Shown: in pieces, positions 1-10,926 of the stretch | Layout of the letters: each line of letters starts with the position of its first letter | How positions within the stretch are numbered: the first letter of the stretch is position 1 | DNA from: Nemophila menziesii | Lineage: Eukaryota; Streptophyta; Magnoliopsida; Boraginales; Hydrophyllaceae | Reading direction: 5' to 3' | Assembly: GCA_029959085.1 (NCBI GenBank) | Contig: JARWIR010000021.1 | Coordinates: forward strand, 20,051,620 to 20,115,619 | DNA: 64,000 nucleotides | Program-made: the position numbers and the translations under genes | The notes under the pieces: generated by a model | Database searches by the model: none | The model's input: only the letters and a program-made list of their open reading frames with translations | What the model was told of the DNA's origin: nothing

Positions 1-1485
1 TAAAGAAAGCTTCCCTCGTAAATTGCTTTATTACCTGTAGCTCGATATCATCTAAGAGAGTATCAGGTACGGGTGTAGTGTGGTTTGTGACGTACTCTTC
101 TTGGATCGCGTTATCCCTAACTCTAACCATACCGAACAGGAACGCTTTCACTAGTTCGATGAACTTTTTACGTTTATTCAAGAACCTGTTAATGTACGCG
201 TTCATACTCTGACAATGCTGGGTGGACTTGAGGAACCCGAAGAACTTCCCACGTAGATAAGCCTCCGCCCACATCTCCCTTTTCTCATACGTTTCTGTGA
301 TCCACCTATCCTGGTGTAGACCGTTGGCGTTTACCATCTTCCACCAAGCATCTTCAAACATCTCAATAGTGTAAGGAAAGGACATAAGGTGTTTGAAAAT
401 TGCACCAAAACCGTCAACCTTTACGTTGGTAACGGCGTTACGGTTAAGGTGCCAAGAGCACAACCGATGTCCCGCCGAAGGGTAAACGATTTCGATAGCG
501 GCCGCCATTGATCTGCCACTGTCGGTTAAGACAGATTTAGGTTTCTTTCCATTCATCGTCGCTGTAAAAGTTTCGAGGACCCACACATCCGCCTCGGTAG
601 TCTCGTTCTTCACCAAAGCAATACCAAATACACAAGTCTTACGGTGGTTGTTGACACCCGCCAGCACAATTAGAGGGAAACAATACACATTTGTCCTGTA
701 AGTGGCATCGAATACGAGTACGTCGCTGAAAACTGCAAACTCCCGCCTCGATCTCCCGTCACTGAAGAATAGCTTGTCTAGGCGATTTTCTTCGTCAACC
801 GTGTGCTTAGAAACAATCAACGGATCATTAACGCACCTACCCTCCAAGTAAGCCAAAGCCACGTTCACATCCCCCTCGCTGATTTCGTCAGACCTTATCC
901 TGCCCAGTACATTGTACAGATCCTTCCGCATAAAACCGATATCTTTATACCCTCCTGCCTCTTTTACGAAAACGTCCATTATCTTGCATGTTCTTACCCC
1001 AGCATTCTGAAGAGAACGGGCTTGTTCGAGGTGACCTTCGTCTATCTTCCTATGAGATCGTAGGTAATGGGTCGCGGAACCGGGGGTTAACTCGTGGTTG
1101 TGCTCGGGCTGAAAGTCAGCCACCATGTAACACTCAAACTCGTTATCGTATTTGATACGAAGTCTCGCCCTACAGTTGCATCTTGTCTTAGCCCTATGGT
1201 CTCTAACTCTGTCCTTCATCTCTAAGTATTTCTTTTCCCTCAAACCGGCACAAGAACACAAAAATATCCGGCTAATTACCAAACCACCACTCCTGCTTGA
1301 CTTTTCTACCCGATCCTTCCTAACCCCAAATCCTAAAGCACGACCGTACATGTTGTAGAACATGTATGCTTCCTCCTCGGACGAAAACCGAAGTTCAATG
1401 ACATTTGCCCTGGTGAGGGATCTCAGCGCCTCAGCCCCACCAAAATCAACCTCCTTATCTGTATCTACCTCTACTCTCGGAGCAC
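1..1485 (-). CDS. FAR1-like MULE transposase, copy A, 3' part missing at the window edge
   Basis: This is the N-terminal and central part of the transposase described in full at 37,424-39,595. The exon begins at 1,485 after a good splice acceptor (pyrimidine-rich, ending TGTAG on the minus strand), so a further upstream exon is expected. A FAR1-type DNA-binding region is followed by the MULE DDE core. The internal Met used as a start in copy B is Ile here (ATG to ATT near 1,398), which suggests that Met is not the real start. Other differences from copy B are a handful of substitutions, including Y to S just before the Q that replaces the catalytic Glu. The C-terminal SWIM and zinc-knuckle parts lie outside the window. 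Confidence 0.85.
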
Positions 1486-1598
1486 CTACAGAAATGAGTT
1501 ATTCGTAAAAATAAAGTTTAGTCTTACATATAGTTAGTTAACCATTATATTTAACAATCATATACTTTAAACCTATACCACAAACCTTATTTAGAGTC

Positions 1599-2200
1599 AA
1601 AACCATCCAAATTTGACCAAAAGTCAACTAACCTTGACCGATTGTCTCCTAACCTTCTCTAATGGCCATTTAACTAGTAAACACCTTAGTTTGAGTCAAA
1701 ACCACCGAAGTTTGACCAAAAGTCTACTAACCTTGACCGATTATCTCCTAACCTTCCCTAATGGCCATTTAACTAGTAAACACCTTAGTTTGAGTCAAAA
1801 CCACCCAAGTTTGACCAAAAGTCAACTAACCTTGACCAAAAGTCTCCTAACCTTCCCTGATGGCCATTTAACTAGTAAACACCTTAGTTTGAGTCAAAAC
1901 CACGCAAGTTTGACCAAAAGTCAACTAACCTTGACCGATTGTCTACTAACCTTCTCTAATGGCCATTTAACTAGTAAACACCTTATTTTGAGTCAAAACC
2001 ACCCGAGTTTGACCAAAACTCAACTAACCTTGACCGATTGTCTACTAACCTTCCCTAATAGCAATTTAACTAGTAAACACCTTATTTTGAGTCAAAACCA
2101 CCCGAGTTTGACCAAAACTCAACTAACCTTGACCGATTGTCTACTAACCTTCCCTAATGGCAATTTAACTAGTAAACACCTTATTTTGAGTCAATACGAT
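1599..2200. repeat. 99-bp satellite, six units, rich in W-box motifs (copy A)
   Basis: Six head-to-tail units of 99 bp plus a partial seventh start. Because 99 is a multiple of three, the plus strand stays open for 209 codons (1,613-2,242), but this is a by-product of the repeat. Each unit has up to four perfect W-box cores (TTGACC or TTGACT, either strand); I count 22 in the array. It lies about 110 bp upstream of the large transposase exon, in the intron or promoter of that gene. Confidence 0.9.
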
Positions 2201-2242
2201 AAGTTCAAATTTACAACATGCAATCGTAAAATATTAAAATAA

Positions 2243-3156
2243 CTATAAAATTAAAAACATTCATCGTAAAATTACCAACATGCAAAAACGAGATTAGATA
2301 GTAACTAACCGTTTGAGTCCATCTCGTTTGCTCGTAACACTCCCGGTTCACGATCTCCCGACTATATTAACCCGAGTACTATCGACTATATAACTTAACA
2401 ACGAGATTGGATACTTCTTCAAATGAACCTCTCCACCCTCATTTTATAGACTCGAATTTAAGCGGTAGGTGATATACCATTAACCAAACTAAATAACTCC
2501 TAACTACTACTTCAACCACCAACCATATCTTTCTTATCACCATTAATGAATATAAATTCTAATTTCTTGTTTTTAAATTAAAATTAAATTATCATCTTTA
2601 CAAGGTGTTTAATATCTATCTTACTTTTTTTACGACAAAAAAAAATTAACCGTGGTTAAAAGAGGGGGGTTTAATGCCCGGTCTAAATAAAAACGATAAT
2701 TTGCACTACCGTCCACAACAAATAAATAACGAAAAATTACAGTATCCCAATAACACCACAAAGAGGAAAAGTAAGCTTGGACATGACATTGAATAAAGTA
2801 TTCCAAAATATTCGGGAGATGACACGTTGCAAACATTCAAAATTGGAGCATTTTCTACGTTTGCGAAATTCACAACGAAAATTACACACAACCGCCTTTC
2901 ACAACGAAAAATTGAACACGAAATTTACATGGCAAACAATTCAATAACGAAAAACGCAAATCTGGAAACTAATTGCCACACTATTCATGATTAGACAACA
3001 CACTAAAAGTAGCTTTATGTCTAACCAATCAAGGAATGACCCCTTACTTAAAATGGCGGTAAGGGCAAAATGGTAACATCCTTCATTCAATAAAAAAACA
3101 ATATAATCTTCAGCCGCTAGGATTCTTCCACGTCAACTTTCCCTCGCCACGTGTCT
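2243..3156. other. Non-coding DNA between the W-box satellite and the Athila-like element
   Basis: AT-rich sequence with no convincing gene. It is rich in AACGAAAA (TTTTCGTT) words, which also occur near 26,400-26,520. At 3,066-3,079 a 14-base word matches, inverted and with two mismatches, 26,424-26,437; it may mark the right end of the MULE. The short minus-strand ORFs here (2,630-2,891) overlap in different frames and resemble nothing. Confidence 0.5.
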
Positions 3157-4175
3157 TCATCTCCTATTGGCGCACATACACTGCGAGACTTTTGCGTCTA
3201 GACACAAGGTAGTGATGGTGCAAGGGAACTTGAGATTTTGTTGCGTATTCGGAACTCTTGCAAACTCCATGATGATGTCATAAATCATACGAGCAACATC
3301 CATTGGTTTCTCCTCAATAATACACTTGATAAATATAAGATGCTTCTTCTTGACTTCTGAGATGTGTTTAATTCCGAAGAAGGTTGGAATAATGAAATGG
3401 GACCACACCTTAGCACAGGGTAACAAATTACTGCTATACATTTGTCCCGGATACCTCTCTCCTTCGGGAATTGGGCGAGCCCCATTAATATGTACTTTCC
3501 TCCAAAGGGATTCATAATCGAACGAAGGATCATTAAGGGATTCTTGGAAAGGGCATAGTCCAGTAAAGTTGGGTAATTTCAATGATGTTCGAATAAGCTC
3601 AATGGAGAAAGGAACTACCTTTTTGCGAACCACGACTTCTTCTTTTAAAAAGGCTAAACCTTCATAAAAATCTCGCACCAAGGTAGGAATATACTCAAGC
3701 TTCCTTTCTCTCAATTCTTTCCAACCCAATTTGTCACAAGTAATACCATAATCTTTAAAAGCACTATTCATAATACCCTTAGAAAGATCCATCTCCTCAC
3801 CAAACTTCAAATAAGAAATTCTATCACAAACCTGATCATTCCAAGAAAAAAAACTCTCTTTGGCTTTTGAGCCCATACCTTTGTACGCGGAGGTTTTTGT
3901 TGTTGAACGGGTTCTTTAGGAATTTCTTGTTCTTGTTCTTCCTCAATCTCATCTTCAATTTCTTCCTCACTTTCTGGTTCATTAATTAATCTACTCTTTT
4001 TTGGGTTAGACTTTCTTGGATTTTCTTTCCTTTTCGGAGCAACTGGGATTTGGTCAGTCTTTTTGGAACGCGAATCCGGAATCTCAATTGCTTGTTCTGG
4101 GCTAGCACCAACAATTTTCCTGTTTCTTGGTATGTTTCTTCGATAATTACACATGGAATCGGTTCTGTTAGTCAT
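3157..4175 (-). pseudogene. ORF in the env position of the Athila-like element (copy A), frameshifted
   Basis: Two overlapping frames make up one broken reading frame. The upstream part (4,175-3,807) is basic and then strongly acidic: Lys/Arg-rich, followed by a run of Glu-rich repeats. The downstream part (3,876-3,157, 239 aa) resembles the plant transposon domain often found downstream of pol in Athila-type elements, with a LVRDFYEGL-like segment and a YPGQMY-like segment. The frames meet around 3,810-3,870, so one base has been lost or gained; the same break is in copy B. The family is known from position and similarity; I see no signal peptide or fusion motif, so it is not shown to be an envelope protein. 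The 3' end runs out where the element itself stops. Confidence 0.6.
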
Positions 4176-4568
4176 CTCTTTTCATCCCAAACTCAAAACT
4201 TCAAATAGTAATAAAGCTAGAGAAAAGCTTAGAACTTTGATGTTTTGAGGCTTAAAACATGAAGAATATTGTGGAATATGAGATGGTTAAAGGTTAATTG
4301 AGAAGAATTGTGGAGGAATTGGGTTTAATTTGAAGGCTAGGAAGAAGAAATTTTAGGAGAAAAGTGGGAATTTGATGGTGTTTTGGAGAAGATAGGAGTT
4401 GATTGTGTGTTTTTGTGATGAAAGAGGGCTTGGTTTGATGATTTTATAGCTGTTGGTTGAAGATTTTCGGAGAGGGTGGAGGCTAGGATTCGTATTAGGA
4501 GGCTAGCTTGGGAAAGAAGGTAAAAAACTAGGTTTAAAGCATTAAAAACCGCCTCTTGCAACAGCACG
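4176..4568. other. Untranslated spacer of the Athila-like element (copy A)
   Basis: AT-rich spacer upstream (on the minus strand) of the env-position ORF. No open frame with recognisable similarity. Purine-rich on the plus strand, with many GAAGA/GGAG runs. Confidence 0.4.
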
Positions 4569-4970
4569 CCGGCTAGCCGGCGGCTGACCGGCATGCCGGT
4601 CGCGATGGCGGCGAAAAATAATTTCCAAATTCGATTTTTTTTACCTCAGACGCAAGCCACCTTGCGTCAATGCTGACGCAGTGGTCAGAGAATTCCAGCT
4701 TCATTGACCGGCTAGCCGGCGGCTGACCGGCATGCCTTTCACGTGTCGATGGCGCATCGTCAGACGCAGTGTGTTGCGTCAAAGCTGACGCAGTGGTCAG
4801 AACTTTTCCCCCTTGTTGGCCGGCTAGCCGGTGGAACCTCGCTGGCGCGAACGTGGACGCTAAGTCTTGTGTCAAAGCTGACGCACTAGTCAGGGAGTTT
4901 GGGGGTCTTCAGCTTGTTTGGCCGGCTAGCCGGTCATCTGACCAGCATGCCGGTCCGACCTGCTGTTGAC
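4569..4970. repeat. GC-rich degenerate repeats around the palindrome CCGGCTAGCCGG (copy A)
   Basis: A perfect 12-bp palindrome, CCGGCTAGCCGG, occurs four times at 4,569, 4,708, 4,820 and 4,922 (spacing 139, 112 and 102). It is usually followed by a GCTGACCGGCATGCC-like box, with a TGACGCAGTGGTCAG-like box between units. The block lies between pol and the env-position ORF, and its GC content is far above its surroundings. The function is unknown. Confidence 0.85.
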
Positions 4971-5188
4971 TCCAATTTTTTTCGTTTTCTCATCGTTTTG
5001 ACCCCAAACTCATGACTCTTTTACCCCTGAAATCATCAAAAACAACTATCCTTCCTCATTTCTTAATAATAAACACTAAATAAACGACTTATATCTAATA
5101 TACACTACGAAAATAAAAATACTTAAACTAATATACAAGAAATTGGGTTTTTTTAACGTCGTTAAGCTCGACGGGTTACCTCACGCTT

Positions 5189-8100
5189 CTAAGGAGCCTC
5201 AACGAGATACATGATCTCACCGGGATGTGGATCTTCTAAGCGATTGGTGTCTTCATCTCCATGGTATATCTTTAATCGATGACCGTTCACCTTGAATGTA
5301 CGGTTCTCGAGTGGATGTTCTATTTCTTCGCCCCATGAGGTGTAACTTTGGTCACAACATACGGACCTGACCACTTCGATCTTAATTTACAAGGATAATT
5401 GCTAAACTTTGAGTTATACTTCAATACTTTTTGTCCCACCACAAAGTTCTTCTCACGAATCCGATGATCATGCCATCTCTTAGTATTTTCTTTGTAAAGT
5501 TTAGCATTTCTATAAGCATGTAATCGGAATTCGTCAAGCTCATTAAGTTTCATCATTTGATTCTGACCGGCTAAATTAAGATCTAATTTTAACTGCGCAA
5601 TAGCCCAATATGCACCCATTTCAAGTTCAAGAGGTAAGTGACAAGCCTTACCATAAACCATTCAATACGGGGATGCACCAACTGGAGTTTTGAAGGCAGG
5701 ATGATAAGCCCATAATGCATCATCTAACTTCATTGACCAATCTTTTCTTGTAGGACCAACAGTCTTCTCTAAAATGGATTTTACCTCACGATTTGAGACC
5801 TCAGCTTGACCATTGGCTTGTGGATGATAAGCGGTAGATACACTATGTCTTACCCCATACTTCTCTAGAACTGTCTTCAAGTATTTATTCACGAAATAAG
5901 AATCTCCATCGCTAATAATTACTCTCGGAGTGACATGTCTAGTGAAGATGTGTGATTTCAGAAATTTAATTACTACTCGCGAATCATTGGTTGGTAAAGC
6001 AACAACCTCTACCCATTTGGACATGTAATCAACATCTAATAAGATGTAGAGTTTACCATTAGACAGAACGAACGGACCCATAAAATCTATTCCCCATACA
6101 TCGAATATTTCTACTTCAAGGACATTATTACGTGGCATCTCATCCCTCTTAGATATATTTCCCGTGAATTGACATCTTTCACATCTCTTAACATATTCAT
6201 GGCAATCTTTCATAATAGAAAGCCAGTAAAAACCTGATTGTAATACCTTAGCAGCAGTCCGATCTCCTTAAAAATGTCCACCATAAGGTGAATCATGACA
6301 CCCAGCTACAATCGCTTCAGTTTCTTCCTTTGGTATACATCTTCTCACCATCTGATCAGCACATACTTTGTAGAGGAAAGGATCCTCCCAAAAGAATTGT
6401 CTGGCACGGTGAGCTAATCTTTTTCTTTCTTGATAAGTTAAACCTTCAGGGAAAGAACCACTTACAATTAAATTTTCAATATCAGCATACCAAGGAGTAT
6501 TCTCTAGGTGAATTGCGAATAAGCTTTCATCAGGAAATTCTTCTCTAACTACTTCAGGTCCCCCATTTGATTCTGATCCTTCAAGACGAGAGAGATGATC
6601 TGCAGCTTGATTCTCACAACCCTTTCTATCTTTAATCTCTAAATCAAATTCTTGAAGCAATAAAACCCATCTTATCAATCGTGGTTTAGCATCTTTCTTT
6701 TCCATAAGATATCTAATAGCAGAATATTCTGTATAAACAACAACTTTTGCTCCAAGAAGATAGGGGCGAAACTTATCGAATGAATAAATTACAGCTAGCA
6801 ATTCTTTCTCTGTAACAGTATAGTTAATTTGAGCACCATTGAAAGTCTTGCTTGCATAGTATATCGAATGAAATATCTTATCTTTTCTTTGGCCTAAAAC
6901 GGGACCCATAGCTAAATCACTAGCATCACACATAACCTCAAACGGTAAATCCCAATTCGGTGGTAAAACAATAGGAGTGGTAATGAGTTTTTCCTTGATT
7001 GATTTAAAGGCCACCATGCAAGCTTCATCGAAAAGGAATTTGGTGTCCTTCTGAAGTAAGTTACATAGTGGTTTAGCATTCTTGGAAAAATCTTTAATGA
7101 ACCTCCTATAAAAGCCAGCGTGGCCAAGAAAACTTCTCACCCCTTTAACAGAAACAGGAGGTGGAAGAGTTTTAATTACCTCTATCTTTGCGCGATCAAC
7201 CTCTAAACCAACACTCAAAACCTTGTGACCCAGTACGATACCCTCTCGAACCATAAAATGACACTTCTCCCAATTTAAAACCAAATCACTTTCCTTGCAT
7301 CTAATCAAAACTTTCTCCAAATTCTCTAAACACTTATCAAAGTCGTCGCCGAATACAGAGAAGTCATCCATAAATACCTCAAGGAAGTTATCGATCATAT
7401 CCCAGAAGATTTCCATCATACATCTTTGAAACGTAGCAGGTGCGTTACATAACCCAAATGGCATTCTGCGATATGCAAAAGTACCAAAGGGGCATGTAAA
7501 GGTCGTCTTGTGTTAATCTTCAGGTGCCACGTAAATTTGATTATACCCGGAATATCCATCTAAAAAGCAGTAATACTCTCTACCAGCTAATTTGTCTAAC
7601 ATTTGATCGATGAAGGGAAGCGGAAAGTGATCTTTTCTGGTGGCCTTGTTCCATGTGCGATAATCCATACAAACTCTCCAACCAACTACCGTTCTTGAAG
7701 GAATAGCTTCATTTTATTCCTTAAGAATTGTTGTGATTCCTCCTTTCTTCGGCACACACTGAACTGGACTCACCCATTCATTACTCGAAATGGGATAGAT
7801 AATCCCTGCGTCTAACAGCTTAATCACCTCTTTCTTTACAACTTCCTTCATGGCTGGCATTAATCTCCTTTGACCTTCAACTGAGCGTGTGTTATTGTCT
7901 TCAAGAATGATTTTGTGTTGACAATAGGAGGGGCTAATGCCTTTGATGTCGGTAATAGTCCATCCTATCGCCTCTTTGTTAGCTCTTAACACACGCAACA
8001 GTTTATCTTCTTGAGGACCTGTGAAATTTGCTGAAACAATAACAGGTAGAGTTTCATTAGTACCTAAATACGCATACCTCAAGTGTGATGGTAAAGGGGC

Positions 8101-8831
8101 TTTTCTTCCAATTGCAGAAGAGATTCAATCGAAGGTTTCTTTTTAGTTACAATCTCCCCCGATTCTCTCACAGGTTCATAGGCTAGACGCATATACTTTG
8201 GATTCTCAAAGTTGAGAGCTGCCACTGTTTCGGAAAGCTCTTCCATCAATTCAGGTAGATCTAATGTCAAGGCTGCCTTCAAAACATCATCATAAGTAAA
8301 TTCATTATATACCTCTTGCGTGGCATGCTCAATTACATCCATTCGGAAACAATCCTCTTGATAATCTGGAAACTTCATAGCGCGGTATACATTGAACTTC
8401 ACTACCTCGTCTTGGATTCGCATCGTTAATTCACCGTTCTCTACATCAATTAAAGTACGCCCCGTGGCTAGGAATGGTCTTCCCAAAATAATGGGGACAT
8501 TCCTATCCGCGTCGTATTCAAGAATAACAAAATCAACGAGAAATACTAAAGTACCTGCCTTGACGAGGAAATCTTTGATTCGACCTTTAGGATGTGCAAG
8601 GGATAGATCCGCCATTTGCAAGACCATAGAGATGGGTCTTGCTACTCCAATTTTTAATTTATCAAAGATTGACTTGGCCATAAGATTAATGCTCGCACCC
8701 AAATCACATAGTGCTTTACCTTTCCATTCTTCTCCAATTGAAATAGGAATTGTGAAACTCCCAGGATCAAGTAACTTCGTAGGTAGCTTACTCTGACAAA
8801 TAGCACTACATTCTTCCGGTAAACCAATCAT
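5189..8831 (-). pseudogene. Athila-like pol (protease, RT, RNase H, integrase), copy A, inactivated
   Basis: Order on the minus strand is protease, reverse transcriptase, RNase H, integrase. Protease (8,831-8,079) has the catalytic CDLGAS motif at about residue 43. RT has its FMDD catalytic box at about 7,363-7,374, after a FLDGYSGYNQI-type motif. RNase H (about 6,550-6,950) has a CDASD motif, a TEKELLAV motif and a VYTEY where VYTDH is usual, so the third acidic position is Glu. Integrase (about 5,350-6,400) keeps D, D and E in [17 protein letters not shown] and GQAEVSNRE. Lesions shared with copy B: nonsense codons near 7,714, near 7,513 and at 5,662. Private to copy A: a stop near 6,268 (AAA to TAA) and a one-base deletion near 5,335. 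The protein would have copied and integrated the element; it cannot now be made whole. Confidence 0.9.
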
Positions 8832-8843
8832 CTCATTGTCGCA

Positions 8844-10665
8844 CTACGACCTTTTATTAGTGAGAGCTCTTTTCAAAAACTTCGTATACTTGGGTATATC
8901 TCGGATAGCTTCTAACAACGGAATATTGATACTCAAGCCTCTCACTCTATTAAAGAACTTCTGATACTCGGCTAAGTCACCCTTCTTTTGAACTCTAGAG
9001 GGAAATGGTGGAGGAAGGCGACTTACAACATCATCTTTCTTTTTCGGAATTTTAACAGGCCTCTCCACTTCCTCAACTTCATCATCTTTATTCTTTTCCA
9101 CCACATCCTTTTCTTTTCTAATGACTTCTTTCTCTTTCATAACAGGAAAAGGTGGTGGAGGAAGATTCTTACCACTTATGAGAGTCACAACATTACAATC
9201 TTCTTTCTGTATAGGATTTTCTGTGTCACTCGGGAGTTGCCCTTGTGGACGCTGATTCAAGCGTTTTGTCGTTTGTGCAATTTGATCCTCTAACATCTTG
9301 ATGTGAGCTTCAGAAACTTGTTGTCTTTGGGCTGATTGTGTGTGAGGTGCAATCAAACTTTCTACGGTTTTGTGAAGGTTATTCACACCTTCTTGTGGTT
9401 GAGCAGGTAAGGCTTTTTGGTTCATGGTTTCGTTATAATTGTCTTGAGGAGGTTGTCTCTGAACATAGTTCCCTTGATTCTGTCCTCCTTGATAATTATT
9501 CTGAGGTCTTGGATTATAGTTGTTACCTTGGGGACGCGGCTGATATGCGTACATCAGATTAGCTGCCCCATTAGGATTTGAATATTGAAACCCAAGATGG
9601 TTTCTGTTAGGCTGATATCCATTACCATTAAAATTTCCTCTGTTGGACACAAACATCACAGACTCTTGATTATTTTGACAATTCTCCCATGAATGATCAT
9701 TCACACAACAATACTCACATCCATACACCTCTTGTGCAGCGTTCACTTCAACCCTTTTATTCGAAAAACCTTCTTTCACGGCTAACGTAAGTTGCTTCAA
9801 TTGTTGTTCTAAAGTGGTTTGTATTTTCTTCTCTAAGGAGGTGAACTTCTCTTCAATGTTGACATTATTAACTCCCTCTTTAACTGGTGTTCTCACAGTA
9901 TTTCACCCCACTTCATTGTCGACCGTTCTATCCAAAATAATTCTTGCGTGAAAAGGTTGAACTCGTAAAAACGCACCACCACATAATAAATCCAAATCTT
10001 TTCGTGATCCACCATCAAGACCGTTATAGAAAATTTTCAATTCTTGTTGATCTGAAAGGCCATGATTGGGGACTCTTCGTAAGCAATTCTGAAATCTCGA
10101 CCAACTTCTACGCAACGCTTCATCATATTCTTGTCGGAAATGTAAGAACTCGAGTTGAGCATCTAACCTCATGTTGGACGGATAATATCTATCGAAAAAC
10201 GCCGCATGTAACTGTTCCCAATTAGTAATCTTTCGGAAAAATCTGAAAAATCACTCGCTCTTGTATCAAGAAAAATCTGAATGTAGCAAAATACATTTGC
10301 TCTTTTGTTACTCCTTGAGTGATGTACGAATCGCAGGTTTGCATAAATTTTTGTACTGCGCGAATTGGATCTTCTCCGGGCTTGCCACGAAAATTTATAA
10401 AATTCTGGAACTGAGCTAACATACCCGAATCTGGACGAAATCTCGGAACATCGATATTAGCTGAGCCAATCCCAAGAGGAGGAGCAAGGAATGGTTCTTG
10501 TGCTGGACCGGTAAGGAACCATGGTTCGGCTACTTGGATTTGAACCGGAGGATTAGGGACAACTGGTGGTACTGGAGGGTTAGGAATTGGTGGCACTATT
10601 GGCTGGCCATTCGCGTCTAGCTGAACTCCTTGTCCATTATTGTTATGGAGGTTAAGATTGTCCAT
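8844..10665 (-). pseudogene. Athila-like gag, copy A, inactivated
   Basis: Gag of the minus-strand element, read in three pieces: 10,665-10,222, 10,172-9,903 and 9,896-8,844. The first is proline-rich and runs into the conserved capsid region (GKPGEDPIRAVQKFM-like). A frameshift near 10,240 joins it to the second piece (ITNWEQLHAAFFDRYY-like). A TGA near 9,903 separates the second and third in the same frame. The third piece carries a CCHC knuckle, C-x2-C-x4-H-x4-C (CEYCCVNDHSWENC), then an Asn/Gln/Pro-rich and a Lys/Glu-rich tail. A TAG at 8,844 separates gag from protease. All these breaks are also in copy B, so gag was dead before the duplication. Confidence 0.9.
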
Positions 10666-10899
10666 TTCGTTAGCTAGTCTTTCTACTTCTTGTGCTTCTT
10701 GTTCTTTCCTTCTCCTGTTAACAAGTCTGACTAATGATTAAGGATAATCAAGGATCGGAGGTAATGTCTCAAGATCCTTAAAGAGTCTCCTTCGCATACA
10801 CCAAACCTAAAAACCTGAAAAAGATGAACAAACAAAGCGTAAAACTGAAAAATAAAAATAAAACTAACACTAAAAGATAAACACCGGGGTCACAGGCTA
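10666..10899 (-). other. Leader of the Athila-like element (copy A)
   Basis: Untranslated stretch between the primer binding site and the first gag ATG. No other feature seen. Confidence 0.6.
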
Positions 10900-10920
10900 C
10901 CGTCCCCGGCAGCGACGCCA
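10900..10920 (-). promoter_or_regulatory. Primer binding site (tRNA-Asp type), copy A
   Basis: On the minus strand, TGGCGTCGCTGCCGGGGA begins six bases inside the LTR end. This is the tRNA-Asp-complementary primer site typical of Athila elements. It primes first-strand synthesis and fixes the element as minus-strand. Confidence 0.85.
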
Positions 10921-10926
10921 AAAACT

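Noticed and set aside
1613..2242. Open frame of 209 codons with a repeated protein sequence (also 39,723-40,358)
   Set aside because: It is the plus-strand reading of the 99-bp satellite; 99 is divisible by three, so a stop-free unit stays open when repeated. No similarity to a protein family, and it lies in non-coding DNA upstream of the transposase.
3157..4175. A true viral envelope gene
   Set aside because: Only the position fits. There is no signal peptide, fusion peptide or convincing membrane anchor, so I call it an env-position ORF.
8392..8796. Open frame of 134 codons on the plus strand (also 46,503-46,907)
   Set aside because: Antisense of the retrotransposon protease, which has a recognisable active site on the minus strand.
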